Below, one piece after another: positions 21,651-32,869 of a stretch of DNA of 64,000 nucleotides; the stretch's first letter is position 1; the number at the start of each line of letters is the position of its first letter. Below the pieces are notes generated by a model that worked only from the letters and a program-made list of their open reading frames with translations, was not told the DNA's origin and did not search any database. The translations under genes were made by a program, and so were the position numbers. The DNA is taken from contig JAJEKV010000017.1 in assembly GCA_021234155.1 (NCBI GenBank), positions 17,930,372 to 17,994,371 of the forward strand. The letters run 5' to 3'. Source of the DNA: Isoetes taiwanensis (taxonomy: Eukaryota; Streptophyta; Lycopodiopsida; Isoetales; Isoetaceae).

Positions 21651-22389
21651 TATTACTACAATTTTAATCATAACTTTTGATCCAAGAGTCCGTTTTAGAT
21701 GAAATTTGATGTGTTAGAAAGCTCTCTCTATGATCTATCTAATGATGTATTGTATAAAGTGTGTTTTTTCATATAGCTTAGAATGATAGGAAGCGCCCCC
21801 ATCTCAAGGTAACAAATTTGTGCCAAGCCTGATATTGTTTGAGGGCTCAAGCCTGATATTGGCTTCAATGCCTCTTTTAAATGCTAGGTGTTTTGCAAAA
21901 CCTCGCATTGATGATGTTGGCAAAGATTTTTTATCTTTGGCAACCATTGCCACCACTATGGAAAAAATACAACATGGGGGGGCTCGCACCACCATGGAAA
22001 AAATACATAGCATAGGGGCTCTAGAATAAACAATTGTCCTACCCTAGACATCCAAATATACGTTCTTGCTGTACATTGAAAGAAAAGCCACGTGTGCCTG
22101 CCTGCACATCAAATATCAACAACAACTGCCACCTTAGTTTCTACTAGATATTATATCATGAAGATGTCTCAATAGTCCTCTAATTCTACATGTTTTTAGT
22201 CCAAGTGTTATTTGAAGTTTATTTTGTTGCATATTTCCTTCTCTTTTGAAGTTGGCTTTTGCAATATTTGTTAGTTCCAATAAACAATGGTAGTTGTATT
22301 TTGTTTGGATGCCATGTTTGTAGTTGAACCCTAATCTTGAGCAAAAAAATTATGAAGCACAATAAGCATTTTTTTTTTCCGAAACACTT

Positions 22390-22625
22390 CGCATTTTCGC
22401 GACTTCGGCATTGGGCATTGTGGCGCTTCGAGCAATTGGTGACGGACTTCTAGCTTGCTGGGCGCCTGCGCATCTTGCAGGGTTCACGGCCTCCAAAAAA
22501 TACATGAAGAATAGCTATGGCGTAGCTACCAAGAACGTCAATGGATTACGAGCCAAAATAAAAACACGGGAGCTTCATAAAATAAGGTTTGGGCTGCCAA
22601 TTTTACATTATGAACGATCTTAGTT
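22390..22625 (+). other. Short open frame inside the CACTA element, unknown
   Basis: An open frame starting MGIVALRAIGDGLLACWAPA (from 22411) is more GC-rich than its surroundings, followed by a Lys-rich tail ending near 22623. It may be a second captured fragment. I cannot name a source gene and it may be fortuitous. Confidence 0.25.
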
Positions 22626-23486
22626 GCTTCAGAAGTTTTCTAAGGTTAGTTTAAGGTGAAGCTTTAAAAAGCATGAATTTGTCCATCTATAAAATGTTCA
22701 GGACATCAGAGGAAAAATCTGTTTAAGGCAGATGTTTGGCGCTACTAAAATGCTGTAGATTCTTATGACTTATAGATCTAGACAGGCTGATGGGTCTGCT
22801 AGGAAGTATAAGGCAAATTTGTGGCGGATATAAAAGGATTTAGAAACAATAAAATCTAGGTGTAGGTGTAGTTAGGCTGGTTAAAATAGATAAGGTTGCA
22901 TGGCTTTTAAGCTGCATAGAATGCATAGGTCTGTAAGTTTAGAAAAGGATTAAGCTAGAACTAGGTCTTTATCCATAGGAGGTTTTAAGCTTTGGTTGCT
23001 AGTTGTAGAGTTGCATAACTTACAGGCAGCATAAGAAGCTCACATCAGTAAGCTTAGAGAATGCATAAGTTAGATATGTAAGTGTAGGGAAGGCATAAGC
23101 TTGATGGGTTGATAGCTGGTATAGATGCTTAGATTTTAAAGTTGTTGTAGGTGGCCGTCATGCTCCGTAATTCGTTTGAAGCATAGTTAAATAAGGAAGG
23201 CTTGAGAGCTGATATAACAAGGTCTGCAGTGATCGTAAATGTTCAAGAAACATGTTCCTGACCCAATTGCAAAACATCGGAAGCACAGGGGTAACATTTA
23301 ATATTTGACAATTGATGCTTGGATAGGTTCTGGTTGTACAAGTAATAGCATCTTAAATTATATGCCAAGTTTAAGGGCTCTTCCTAAGTTGAATATCGAC
23401 TAGGATTGGCTGATTTCCAGGTGTGCTTTTGAGGTTATATAAAGGCATATAAAAGAAGGATGCTTAGACTTTACAGGCAGCTCGGT

Positions 23487-24619
23487 CATTGCATGCATTA
23501 TGGAATGGAGAATTGCTCTTGTGGTAATAGCAACAATACCTTTATTAGTTACTGCCAACATTGCTGAGGTGGAAATATTTTGCATTATATTTTCCTTCCT
23601 ATCCATGAACATGCATTTAACCACAGAATTCTGTGATTTGCAGCAAATGTTTTTGAAGGGCTTTACTGGTGACATAGACAAGGCACATCACAAAACAACC
23701 ATGGTAGGAGGAGAAGCTCTCAGCAACATCTGTGTTGTGGCAGCATTCAATGCCGAAAGCCAATGAGTTAAAAATACCAAAAAAGACTAGTTTTATTAGA
23801 GGACAGATAGCTGGTGCAGGATTTGGCATACCACAATATCTTGTCTTCTATTGCTATGGAGTCACATTATGGTATGCAGCCAAGTTGGTAAGGAATGGTA
23901 CAACTAACTTTGGAAATGTGATGAAAGCATTTTTTGTCCTCATTGTGGCAGACTTTTCTGTCTCAGAAACCATTATGTTAGCCCCAGACATAGTAAAAAG
24001 TAGTCACATTATGAAAATCCGCTTCTGAAATCCTTGATAGACAAGCTAGAATTGAAGCAGATAGTCCAAGCAGTGAAGAGGTAAAAGAAATAAAGGGAAA
24101 TATTGAGTTTCGAAATGTAAAATTCTACTACCCAACTAGGCCAGAAGTAAATGTCTTCAATAACCTTAATTTGAGATTACAGTCAGGGAAATCCCTTGCA
24201 ATAGTTGGCACTAGTGGCGCAGGAAAGAGCACTGTAATAGCCTTGGTGGAGAGATTTTATGATCCTGTGTCAGACAAGATACTAGTGGATGGAAAAGATA
24301 TAAGAACCTTAAACTTGAAATCATATCGTCATCATGTAGCATTGAAACAACAAGAACCTGCCTTATTTGCAACAAGTGTATATGAAAATATATGTTATGG
24401 TAAAGAAATTCCATCAGAATGTGAAGAATGTGAAGTGATTGAAGCATCAAAGGCTGCAAATGCTCATAATTTTGTGAGCTCGTTACCAGATGGATACAAT
24501 ACTAGTGTGGGCAAAAGGGGCATACAGCTTTCAAGTGGCCAAAAGCAAAGAGAGGCAATTCTTCGTGCGGTGCTCAAGAATCCAGCAATACTGCTTTTAG
24601 ATGAAGCAACCAGCGCCTA
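23487..24619 (+). pseudogene. Captured ABCB (MDR/PGP-type) ABC transporter fragment, TMD2 plus most of NBD2
   Basis: In order there is a membrane helix (IALVVIATIPLLVTANIAE), an apparent intron to about 23643, then FLKGFTGDIDKAHHKTTMVG with SNICVVAAFNAES. Two more membrane helices follow (IPQYLVFYCYGVTLWYAAKL, GNVMKAFFVLIVADFSV), then [20 protein letters not shown] and the nucleotide-binding domain. Walker A is GTSGAGKST, the Q-loop region QQEPALF, and Walker [12 protein letters not shown]. The signature is LSSGQKQR where the family has LSGGQ. The frame is broken near 23760 and 24017. A TAA follows directly after the Walker B Ser-Ala, so the D- and H-loops are lost. The type resembles plant ABCB auxin transporters (ABCB19/ABCB14 class). 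The retained intron indicates capture from genomic DNA rather than mRNA. Confidence 0.88.
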
Positions 24620-25524
24620 ATAATTTCAAGGGCACGTCTACCATGTATAAGGTCAACTTACCAGGATGGGGTCGTGGCTAAAGGATGGGGTCACAATGAG
24701 GTCAACCTTATAGTGAATATGCAAATGAGCTGATGCAAATGAAACAGGCATAAGAAAGTGGAAGGTTAAGGTTAAATGAGGTAAGCATGAAAGATTAAGG
24801 TTAAATGAGGTAAACAGAGATGTATTCAACAAAATTGAAAGTTCAAGTAGAATCAATTAATCATTTGCATCCTCTTCTAGAAATGTACCAGTTGCTGGTA
24901 TTATTGCTTTGTATAATGAAGCATGGTTTTGGTTATTCTCATTATGCTTCTTGTAACAGTGAATGGAGAAGGGCAAATGGCGAAGGGATTAGGCGCTGAT
25001 GGAAAGGAAACAACATCCAAGATTGCAAAGGTAGTGGGACTTCAATGTTATGCAAAGAAAGAAGTTATATTTACACTGCAGACCAACTCTCCAGTTACAG
25101 CGTCAAGATGAAGACAAGATGCAGACAAATACTGCAAATTTGGTTACTAGAGCAGCAATTGGAGGAGATGGTATGCTATGTAAATCGCAGATGATGGCTG
25201 ATTGGTGTAATGATCAGAGATTCTGCATTTACAGGTGGCGATAGAAAGGCGCAGGGTCATTTTTATGGGGTTCAATATTGTTACTTGCATGGGTTATCAT
25301 CATAGTAGAGATTCATTAGTCTTACTTAAAAAGGTTGTAACATTACACTCATAATATAAGATACGTTCCTACTATTAATCTTGTATTTTTCTACTGCTGC
25401 TTGTGGATGCAATGAGTTGATCAATTTCTGATTTCTGATCAATTGACACTTTAAACAAAATTTCCACTCTAAACAACTCAACTTGCATCTTAGCAACCTA
25501 ATAATGAGATTATGATGAAAATAC

Positions 25525-25845
25525 TGACGGTAAATATGAAGAAGTGGATGACGATTAGGTGACAAGAATCTTGACGAAAACTTTGATGACTATACTGACG
25601 AGACTTATGACGATAAATTTGACGTGTGTGTGACGAAGATTTTGACGAATAATATGACGAAAATTCTGACGAATAAGCTGACGATAATTCTGACGTTTTT
25701 GCGTCAGAAATTCTGACGAAAAATATGACGAAAAATCTGACGATTTTTCGTCAGAAAATATTCGTCAGAATATGCGTCAGTCACATGAGTCTGGGCAGTA
25801 TAGGTTTTGTGAAGTGATTCTGACGAATTTTCTGACGCAAAACAT
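25525..25845. repeat. Right subterminal TGACG-rich array of the CACTA element
   Basis: Many TGACGAAAATTCTGACGAA-like words, the reverse complement of the left array, ending 15 bp before the right TIR. It continues inward with looser copies from about 25525. Confidence 0.85.
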
Positions 25846-26229
25846 GTTTTCTCTTGTAGTGTATCCATTTGGGTTGGTATGTGCCTTCATCCACATCAAA
25901 CCCCATGTAGCCCGTTGTTGTTGGACTAGGACAGGTAATCTTCAATTGCTAGAATGAAAATATCAAACAGGAACTGCATTTCTAGGCACCTTAGATCATG
26001 TGCATCAGTGTATCAGTCATTGATGCGTGTGCAACTTGGGTCCAAAATTCTGCTTCAGAAAATCCATAATCTGCAAGATATCCTCTCTGTACTTCAGTAA
26101 TATCTAGAATGCCTCCTTTTTTTAGATACTCCTTTTTTATCTTTTCTTTTTTTGGCTCTTACGATTATCATATCAAAGTATCTTAGGGATTGATCTAACA
26201 AGATATTAAATTAGGTATGATTTTGCAAA

Positions 26230-27095
26230 GGTGAGCTGCTTCGAGATGACGCAGGTAAAGAATTTGAGCAGAGAGCATCAGATGCTATGAAGACATATTG
26301 CAAAGAGGTGGATAAACATTTCAAACAAATTAAGTCTCGCCACATACAAAGGATGTTGAAGTACATTTATGAGCAATTTGGGGATGGACTTAGTGAGATG
26401 GATATCATAAGATTTTTGAAGAAAAGATGGAGACATTGGAGGTAAGAGTATATTGAGATTTATTTCTTGTTTATGAATTTTTATGAATTTCTTGTTATAT
26501 AGGGACAATCTTCGAAGAAACGTCCGTGCTGGTAACGGTACAAGACCAATGCATGTGGACGAGGAGTCTTAGAAGAGGTTTGTGGAATTATGTGGGAAAA
26601 CATATGAACGCCAAAAGTATGTTGCATCCAAGCAGGAAAAGCGACAACGCACTAGTTTTAGAGGAATAATGTCATTGAAAACTAAATGTGTAAGTAAAAG
26701 TTCTTGTTTTTTTTTTCCTTCAATGCCTTTTTCTTTTTTTCTTGCTTCGTCTTTTAGCTTTTTTCTTTCTTTCTTGCCTTGTCTTTTAATTTACTTTATA
26801 CAATTAATGTAGTTCTGAGATTGGGGCTCCATGCCTACTGATGATATGCTGAAAGAAATATTAGAAAAAAGTGGATATGAGGCGTTCAAGAAAAGAATGG
26901 TTTCCAAAGGGTTTGTGCCAGGAAAGGTCTGTGTGCTTTACACTTGTTCTATATACACATTTCATGTATTTTATATTTTTGGTTTTCTACTTTAGCACAA
27001 GGCTATAGATTATATCAAAGGAACAAGCCCGAGTGTCGTATTTAAGACAAAATCAAAGAAAGGCAAAGAACCATTGAATATAAATATTGTACATT
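26230..27095 (+). pseudogene. TnpA-like (Ptta/En-Spm plant transposase) gene, interrupted
   Basis: Three or four exon-like pieces have good splice sites. The first (26230-26442) has VDKHFKQIKSRHIQRMLKYI and IIRFLKKRWRHWR. The second (26502-26690) has NLRRNVRAGNGTRPMHVDEE, a TAG at 26570-26572, then KRFVELCGKTYERQKYVASK and RTSFRG. The third (about 26820-26930) has MPTDDMLKEILEKSGYEAFK. The xxW..LV..W....AQ..S..N...R family pattern is that of the En/Spm TnpA-like proteins, which bind subterminal repeats. The TAG sits where that family has Trp, so the copy is broken unless the stop is read through. Confidence 0.7.
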
Positions 27096-27563
27096 TTGTC
27101 ATTTCAACCTTGTGTTCAAAATTCTTATGCTTGTACTTTTGTGACATTCAGACTATATGTTATGTTGATGATTCTGATGAGGTAAGGGAAGAAGCTTTAT
27201 TGTTAATATTTACATACAGAAGTTCTAACAAAATGCTTTACAAATATAATTAATAGGATAAGAACGAAGAATAGAAAGCAAGTCATGAAGGGAATGCAAA
27301 TGATGAGGATCATGGAGATGAACCAACAAATAGAGAGGATTGACTTTGAATTGCTTAATTTTATTATTTTGTTGACATTAACTCTTGCCTAGACCATTTT
27401 TTATGGCCATATGGTATCTTACAAATTCGTTAATGATCAATGCAATTTATTACTTTGATTCTTCATTTGCAATATATATTATCAAATATGTGTTACCAAA
27501 GCAAACTATCAAGATATTTATCCTTTTGACACAAGCCAAATGCACATATTGTCTCAAATTAGC

Positions 27564-28032
27564 TATTACTTAGACACAAAACTTGTCAGGCATTGTTATT
27601 GGTTGTTTTGCGGTAGATGGAATATAGTTATCATGTCGTTACTAGCTTGCCATGATGATGATGCTATGTTGTTAGTATAGGCTCTATTTGTCTATCATAA
27701 TGTGGTCACAACACTAGTTATTCCTTAGACACAAAACTGGTCACAAAACTTCTTACTAGTTGTCTTACTGTGGATAGGATTATAGGTGCTATTTTGTCAC
27801 TACCTTGCTATGATAATGATGCTATGGTTGTCATTATAGGCTTTATTTGTCTATCACAATGGGCTCGTAATATTAGCTATTTTTTTAATACAAAACTAGT
27901 CACAACATTTCTTATTGGTTGTCTTATTATAGATGTATTCTAGCTACTATTATTTCACTAGCTTGCTGTAATGTTGATGTAATGTTGTTCGTATGGGCTA
28001 TTATTTATTTATCACAATATTTTTAAAATACT
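27564..28032. repeat. Three-unit 157-bp tandem array near the CACTA end
   Basis: Three diverged units start near 27564, 27717 and 27876. Each contains (a/g)acacaaaact(t/g/a)gtca, (t/g)tgttattggttgtctta-like text, actagcttgc and a tatttgtctatcaca-like end. Their position just inside the terminus suggests a subterminal role in transposition. Confidence 0.7.
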
Positions 28033-28917
28033 GTCACAAGTTTGACATTCTTTAGACTACCATGTAGTTTCAAATTGATTTTGTATCAATATTATGTCAT
28101 AAATTGAAGCCACAAGCTTGATACAACATTTGATGCTATTGTGGCAGGTTTGTGACAAATGAACACGACAAGTATAGTGTCAAGACTGTGACAATAATTG
28201 AGTTTTGAAAGGTTCTGTTTGTGTCAAGAAATTTGATGTTACACTAGACACTATAGGTACCCTTCTCTTGTAGTGAACAAAGTGTAAATATCCCTAGTCG
28301 AGCACACCTTCATCTTTGGTAGGTTGTCTTGCAGCCTCAAATACCTTAGAAATATACCATGGCCTCCCAATGCATCATAATATTATTATGTATTCAACAT
28401 ACAAATTGGAATTACATTTCAAAACATCCTATAAGTAGTCTGTCCATTGGCAGCAAGTTAGCTTATTATAACTTGCAACTTTGATCTCCTGTAGAATAAC
28501 CCTTGCCCAACACGCAAATCACAACTATGCAATCATACAACTTGGCAAAACTTACGTCAAAGCTTTCTTCAGGTGGATGCACATGACGAAGAGGCTTGCA
28601 AATTATGCTTTAAGAGGTATATCCTTCTGTTCTTCTTTGAAGGACTAAAATACAAGGAAAAGCAACGAGATTCTCATGAATATAGTACTGCACCTTGTTG
28701 CCTGCATGAATACAATATCACAGCTTGCTACTCGAGCATAATAAGCTATATCTATATGAATTGGGGATTTGTGAATTCTAGCTCTCATACAAACAAAGCT
28801 AATCTGCAAATTTACCGCGAAGATGAATGTTATATGTCTCTTATGTGTAAATACCTATATGGCCGCAAAAAAAGTAAGCAATGTGCCTTGCATGGTGTTA
28901 AGTACTAAAGGGACTCA

Positions 28918-29020
28918 ACATGCATGCATTGCAGGTATGCATACACTGTGTGCATGCACTGCGTACATGCATTGCAAAGTGCATGCATGCATGGTATGCA
29001 TGCACTGTGTGCATGCCAAA
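28918..29020. repeat. ATGCATGC-rich (RY-type) repeat tract
   Basis: Overlapping copies of tgcatgca, tatgcata and cactgtgtgcatgc over about 100 bp. Such purine-pyrimidine alternation can be a microsatellite remnant. RY motifs are also bound by plant B3 factors, but nothing here shows a regulatory role. Confidence 0.6.
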
Positions 29021-29177
29021 ACCATAGGTTGGGAATGCAAACTAAGAAGAAATATAACACACGCTCTATAAATACTGTTGGCATACCCTCACACGAATAC
29101 AACAACAGAATCATATGCAAACCATAGCAAAATGGCCGTATAATTATACATTTTGCGTGACGAACCATTTTTTGTGA

Positions 29178-29300
29178 TATTCGCAGTGGACAGAAATTAT
29201 GATGAATGGATGCAGTTGCGCAATGAAATGCAAGATTATTTCTCCCATGCATGTGAAGTGTTTGATTGCTTTACGATGTTGCCTTTCAACTAAACTAATT
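29178..29300 (-). repeat. Dispersed repeat, inverted partner of 42762-42895
   Basis: Its reverse complement contains agttgaaaggcaacatcgta, aagcaatcaaacacttcaca and tgcatccattcatcataatt, matching the partner with about 85-90% identity by eye. Confidence 0.7.
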
Positions 29301-29352
29301 GAATTGACTTTTATATAATACTTTCTGTGTAAAGTGTTGATTGCTTTGCAGT

Positions 29353-29492
29353 GTTGCCTTTCAATCCATGTGCTACCAACGTGACATGTTCTTTGTTTTA
29401 TAGCTATCCATATTAGTTGCCTTTCAACTAAACTAAATCCATGTGCTACCAACGTGACATGTTCTTTGTTTTGTAGCTATCCATATTAGTTG
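29353..29492. repeat. Direct tandem duplication of 64-75 bp
   Basis: Two copies of gttgcctttcaa...ccatgtgctaccaacgtgac followed by atgttctttgttttrtagct. A degenerate third copy (ccatgtgctaatgttctttg) lies at 29760-29795. Confidence 0.8.
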
Positions 29493-30239
29493 GCTACATT
29501 TTGTAAGATAAAGCTATTTCATTTTGCTACATAAAATTTGAGGATTTTTTTCCCAAATGTCATTGTTCAGAGTTAGCAATTTGCACATGCCTATTGAGCT
29601 AGAAATAGGGAATCTTTTATAAATACTTTTGTTTCTATGAATGCGTTACATTTGCATTTGCTCGTTCTTATTTTGCTTTGATGCAATTTAACTATGCAAG
29701 CTGCAGATACATGTCCATGGAAGCTTAATTTCCTTATTATGTCGTATTCGGTTTCCAGTTCCATGTGCTAATGTTCTTTGTTTTATAGGTAGCCGAATTC
29801 TCCTACTACCTTTGACCACATGTTGATTGTTAATTGTCAATTTGCTACATATTGAGATTAAAAGTTAGATAGGTGGATTGAGCAAGCAGGAACACGAAAG
29901 TGATGTCAGTATTTATTTGGAAGTCATAATGTGGTTCAGCAAATAGATGCATTTGCCAATCTGTACCATAAAACAAAATGGCCAATATAAGAATCCAGGG
30001 TAATAAGTAGTGCCAATGGTGCCCAAGTGCATTGTATTGGCTAGAAAATTGCAAATTTTCTTCATTACATATTTGCTAGGCTTGAAAGCATACTTGCATT
30101 CAAGTTATTTAGAGATCTCTTTTATTATGCAAGGTAGAATATGCATATGAGCATACATTTCTTAGACACTTGGCCATTGTTATGGTCCCATTCTATTAAG
30201 TTTATTAGAGATTTGTTTTCTTCTTTTATCACTAGGAAC

Positions 30240-30690
30240 AACATAAAAGCTATTCATTATCTTGTATTGCCTCCCAACGTGGACTCTATGACACATACTT
30301 GGCCCATGCTCAAGTTTTAGCAGAATTGATGCTTGAGCATCCCAAAGCGCATTATAAGACCGTTTAAAAGAGAAATTTGGATTTCAATGACGGTACATTA
30401 GTTTATCCTTCTGTTGGTAAGTTATGCAATAGAACGCAGATCTTTGTTCTTGCGGGCCTATGGGTCCATGTTCTCCTTTATCATTATGGGATGAAATTGT
30501 CCTTTGCATTAGTAGTTCTAATGCTCTTCACTAGACTTGCCTTCTCGTATTCTCCTTTAGAGGGAAACTATTTTCAATACTACTTTTATTCATGGTAGAA
30601 ACTTTGAGGATGGTTACGAAGTTATATATCAACATGCTGTGAAAGTTAGTGAGCTTTCCATTGACGACAAAGTGCAGATGCATCTGATGA
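30240..30690 (+). other. Possible degraded exon pieces, unknown gene
   Basis: One frame reads GLYDTYLAHAQVLAELMLEH to a stop, and another later NFEDGYEVIYQHAVKVSELS followed by IDDKVQMHLMTGES. Both have coding-like composition but are separated by stops. I do not recognise them. Confidence 0.25.
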
Positions 30691-30794
30691 CTGGAGAGTC
30701 ATGTTGATAAATTGCTACTATGATATGAAATATTCTTAAATTACTTCTGAGAGAAATATTCGAGGGGCCCGCCGCGATAATTTTTTTTTTTGTA

Positions 30795-31033
30795 TAAGGG
30801 TAGCACAATTGGTCCAAACCGGGAATCCAGGACCAATTGTGCTACCCTTACAATATCACAGTTGGGGAGCGCAAGATCCGGTTACTATGATCAAAATTTG
30901 CTATGATTTCTTACATGTGCAGCCGGTGCTGAAGCATGAAGAATGGAAATAGGATTCCTTGAAATCGGCAGGGCGACGTGGATGCCTGAGAATGCACCAC
31001 CGGAAATAGCAGCGACCCAACTGTGATATTGTA
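30795..31033. repeat. Nested inverted repeats (MITE-like) upstream of the phosphodiesterase gene
   Basis: A perfect 21-bp stem pairs 30795-30815 (taagggtagcacaattggtc, then c) with 30830-30850 around a 14-nt loop. Directly adjoining it, a perfect 18-bp inverted repeat pairs tacaatatcacagttggg (30849-30866) with 31016-31033 across 149 bp. The structure ends about 130 bp before the gene's ATG, so transcripts through it could fold. No target duplication could be fixed. Confidence 0.8.
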
Positions 31034-31165
31034 TAATTTGTTTGTATAATGGGGACGAGTCTTTTTGCTCCCGACACAAACAAGGTTTATTGATTGACTA
31101 ATTAAACATGTAACCTGTGCATTCGGGGTCTTCAAAACGCCACAAAAGTCCGGTGAAGAGCAGCT

Positions 31166-32813
31166 ATGGCGGAAGAAGAGATGGTCTATTCGGTGTGGGC
31201 AATGCCCCAGCCGGACCAACAGGCCCTCTACAAGGAAGTGATGAGCAAGCTGATCGAAAAATATGGTGGACCCGTCTTTGAGCCCCATGTCACTGTGGCT
31301 GTTCATACTATGCCCTTACCTAAAGCCATGGCATGCTTGAAAGCTGCCTGCACTGCATTGCCTCCTTATGTTTGCAAATTGAAGACTGTTGGCAAAGGCA
31401 CATTCTTCTATCAATGTGTTTTTATGCTCGCTGAAACGACCCAAGCTGTGAGTATGAATATTCGATCTCTACCCCCTTCTGTGGGTTTGCTTATTAACGT
31501 CTCATGGACTTTTAGTTTTTTTCATGATATTGTAGGTCCTAGATACGCACTTTGAAGTGGGGAAGAGCTTCGGTCTGCTTCAAGGGAATCACAGGCCAGA
31601 TCCATATGAAATTGGTTGGTTGCTTTCCTTGTTTTTTATTCTCATCACAGGTTTGATATATAACATGATAGCTAGCTATTAGCAACGGTGAGACTTTTGG
31701 AGATTTTGTAATTTGTCAGAACAGAAACACATAGATAATGAGAAGCGCATGATATTTCGTCAATGGAATGGATCACTTTTCTATGTCCTGAGAAAGTATC
31801 CAGTAATTCTTTCTAGAAAAAAGACAAAACTATTTAGATATCTTTGACTATTTGTTGCGATTGCCCTTCCTTTAGCTAATTGCTGAAGGATTTGATTGAA
31901 CTCTGAGGGGCATCTCACATTCACATGCACAATAACATTTGCAGGGGATGCATGTTTTCCCAAAAACGACATAAATGACAAACAGGGATATTGAACTTTT
32001 GTGGAGAACGTTTGGGCATACAATCATAAGAAAAATTGTCCAAACACAAAATGCTAGTATTGTTGATGTAATCCTTCTCCTATATGTGCCCAATACGACT
32101 GTGCTTTTCTTACTAATGCACTAAGAGAATCTCAGCAGGAAGGCGTTCACAATCCTCAAATGCATGTTAAAGTAGGAACTTGAATGGGGCACAACAAAAT
32201 GTCACAAATCTTTTTTCCCCTCTGAAATGTTTAAGTCAGAGATTTTTATGTCAATTCACCAGGCCAGGACCGAGTTCATACTAATGGAGCTGCTTTATTT
32301 TGCTGAACTTACTGCAGTTCAATACTGGTCCTAAAATATGTAATTCTGCTATCAGGGAAAATGTGAAGATTGATTGCCTCAGCTCTCTATTCTTGGGCAT
32401 GTACCTCAAATGTTCCCAAATTTCTTCTAGCATTATCTAAATATGGATATGAAGTCGTCCTTTAGAAAGCTTTGGGTGTTTCATCTCTTCAGTTGCCTCT
32501 TGTTAGAGATTATTAGAATTTCTCTGTACAGCTCCCGTTATTTATATGATCCAGTTCTGATACAATAGTCGCTTCATTAACGTCTCTTTTTCCAGGTTAT
32601 ATGCCTCATCTGAGCTTGCTATATGCTGATCTGTCTGAAGAAGACAAGGAAAAGGCACGATTGTTTGTCGAGGAGGAGTATGGCTCTGCTCTCTGCGGTT
32701 CTGAGTTTAAGGTTAACAGTCTATGCCTTTATAAAACCGATACATCTGACAAATCATTGAAATCGTGGGAAAAGGTAGCTGAATACCCTCTTCTAGGGAA
32801 CAGTTCAGCGTAA
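31166..32813 (+). CDS. Cyclic phosphodiesterase, 2H superfamily (plant CPDase-like)
   Basis: Three exons, 31166-31447, 31536-31614 and 32596-32813, join in frame to a 192-residue protein. Arabidopsis CPDase (At4g18930) is close to this at about 180 residues. The enzyme hydrolyses ADP-ribose 1'',2''-cyclic phosphate, a by-product of tRNA splicing, in the cytosol or nucleus. Both catalytic HxT/S motifs are present: HVTV in exon 1 (after GGPVFEP) and HLSL at the start of exon 3 (GYMPHLSLLYADL). Also visible are VGKGTFFYQCVF and DPYEIG. Splice sites are GTGAGT/AG and GTTGGT/AG. The ATG has good context (GCTATGGCGG) and no stop interrupts the frame. The gene looks functional. A nested inverted repeat lies upstream and a Helitron end 28 bp behind the stop. 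Confidence 0.93.
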
Positions 32814-32840
32814 TGTGCTGTCTAATATGTTTATATTTCA

Positions 32841-32868
32841 CTAGTAATGGTGCCCAGCGTTGCTGGGC
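32841..32868 (-). mobile_element. 3' terminus of a Helitron
   Basis: Read on the minus strand, a perfect 7-bp-stem hairpin GCCCAGC-AAC-GCTGGGC is followed by ACCATTA and CTAG, with T as the next (host) base. This is the canonical Helitron 3' end: a short GC hairpin a few bases before CTRR, inserted at A/T. The element extends rightward from here. Its TC 5' end could not be located, so only the terminus is annotated. It sits immediately downstream of the phosphodiesterase stop codon, probably within the 3' UTR. Confidence 0.75.
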
Positions 32869-32869
32869 G

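Larger units (their letters stand above)
21311..25861. mobile_element. Complete CACTA transposon carrying host-gene fragment (Pack-CACTA)
   Basis: The element starts CACTACAAGAGAATGACTG at 21311 and ends with the reverse complement CTCTTGTAGTG at 25861. The 13-bp TIR CACTACAAGAGAA is identical at both ends. The flanking 3-bp target duplication is TAT (21308-21310 and 25862-25864). Inside each end lies a subterminal array of TGACG/CGTCA words in opposite orientation. No Tnp2 or TnpA gene is recognisable inside. Instead it holds part of an ABCB transporter gene (23487-24619). I infer a non-autonomous element of 4551 bp mobilised in trans. Confidence 0.92.
25865..28275 (+). mobile_element. Right part of a second CACTA element
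   Basis: The right end CTTCTCTTGTAGTG at 28262-28275 is the reverse complement of CACTACAAGAGAAG, so the 13-bp TIR equals that of the neighbouring element. Inside are a TnpA-like gene and a 157-bp tandem array close to the end. No matching left TIR of its own is present to the left within the window. The complete element at 21311 may therefore be nested in it, or its left half is deleted. The left limit given here is simply the end of the neighbouring element. Confidence 0.65.
28280..30235. other. No gene recognised; several small repeats
   Basis: AT-rich sequence. The named repeats at 28921, 29178 and 29353 are the only structures I can support. Open frames here have no recognisable motif. 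Confidence 0.3.

Noticed and set aside
28918-29020. CRISPR-like spaced repeat
   Set aside because: The units are overlapping ATGC alternations without unique spacers, in a eukaryotic context.
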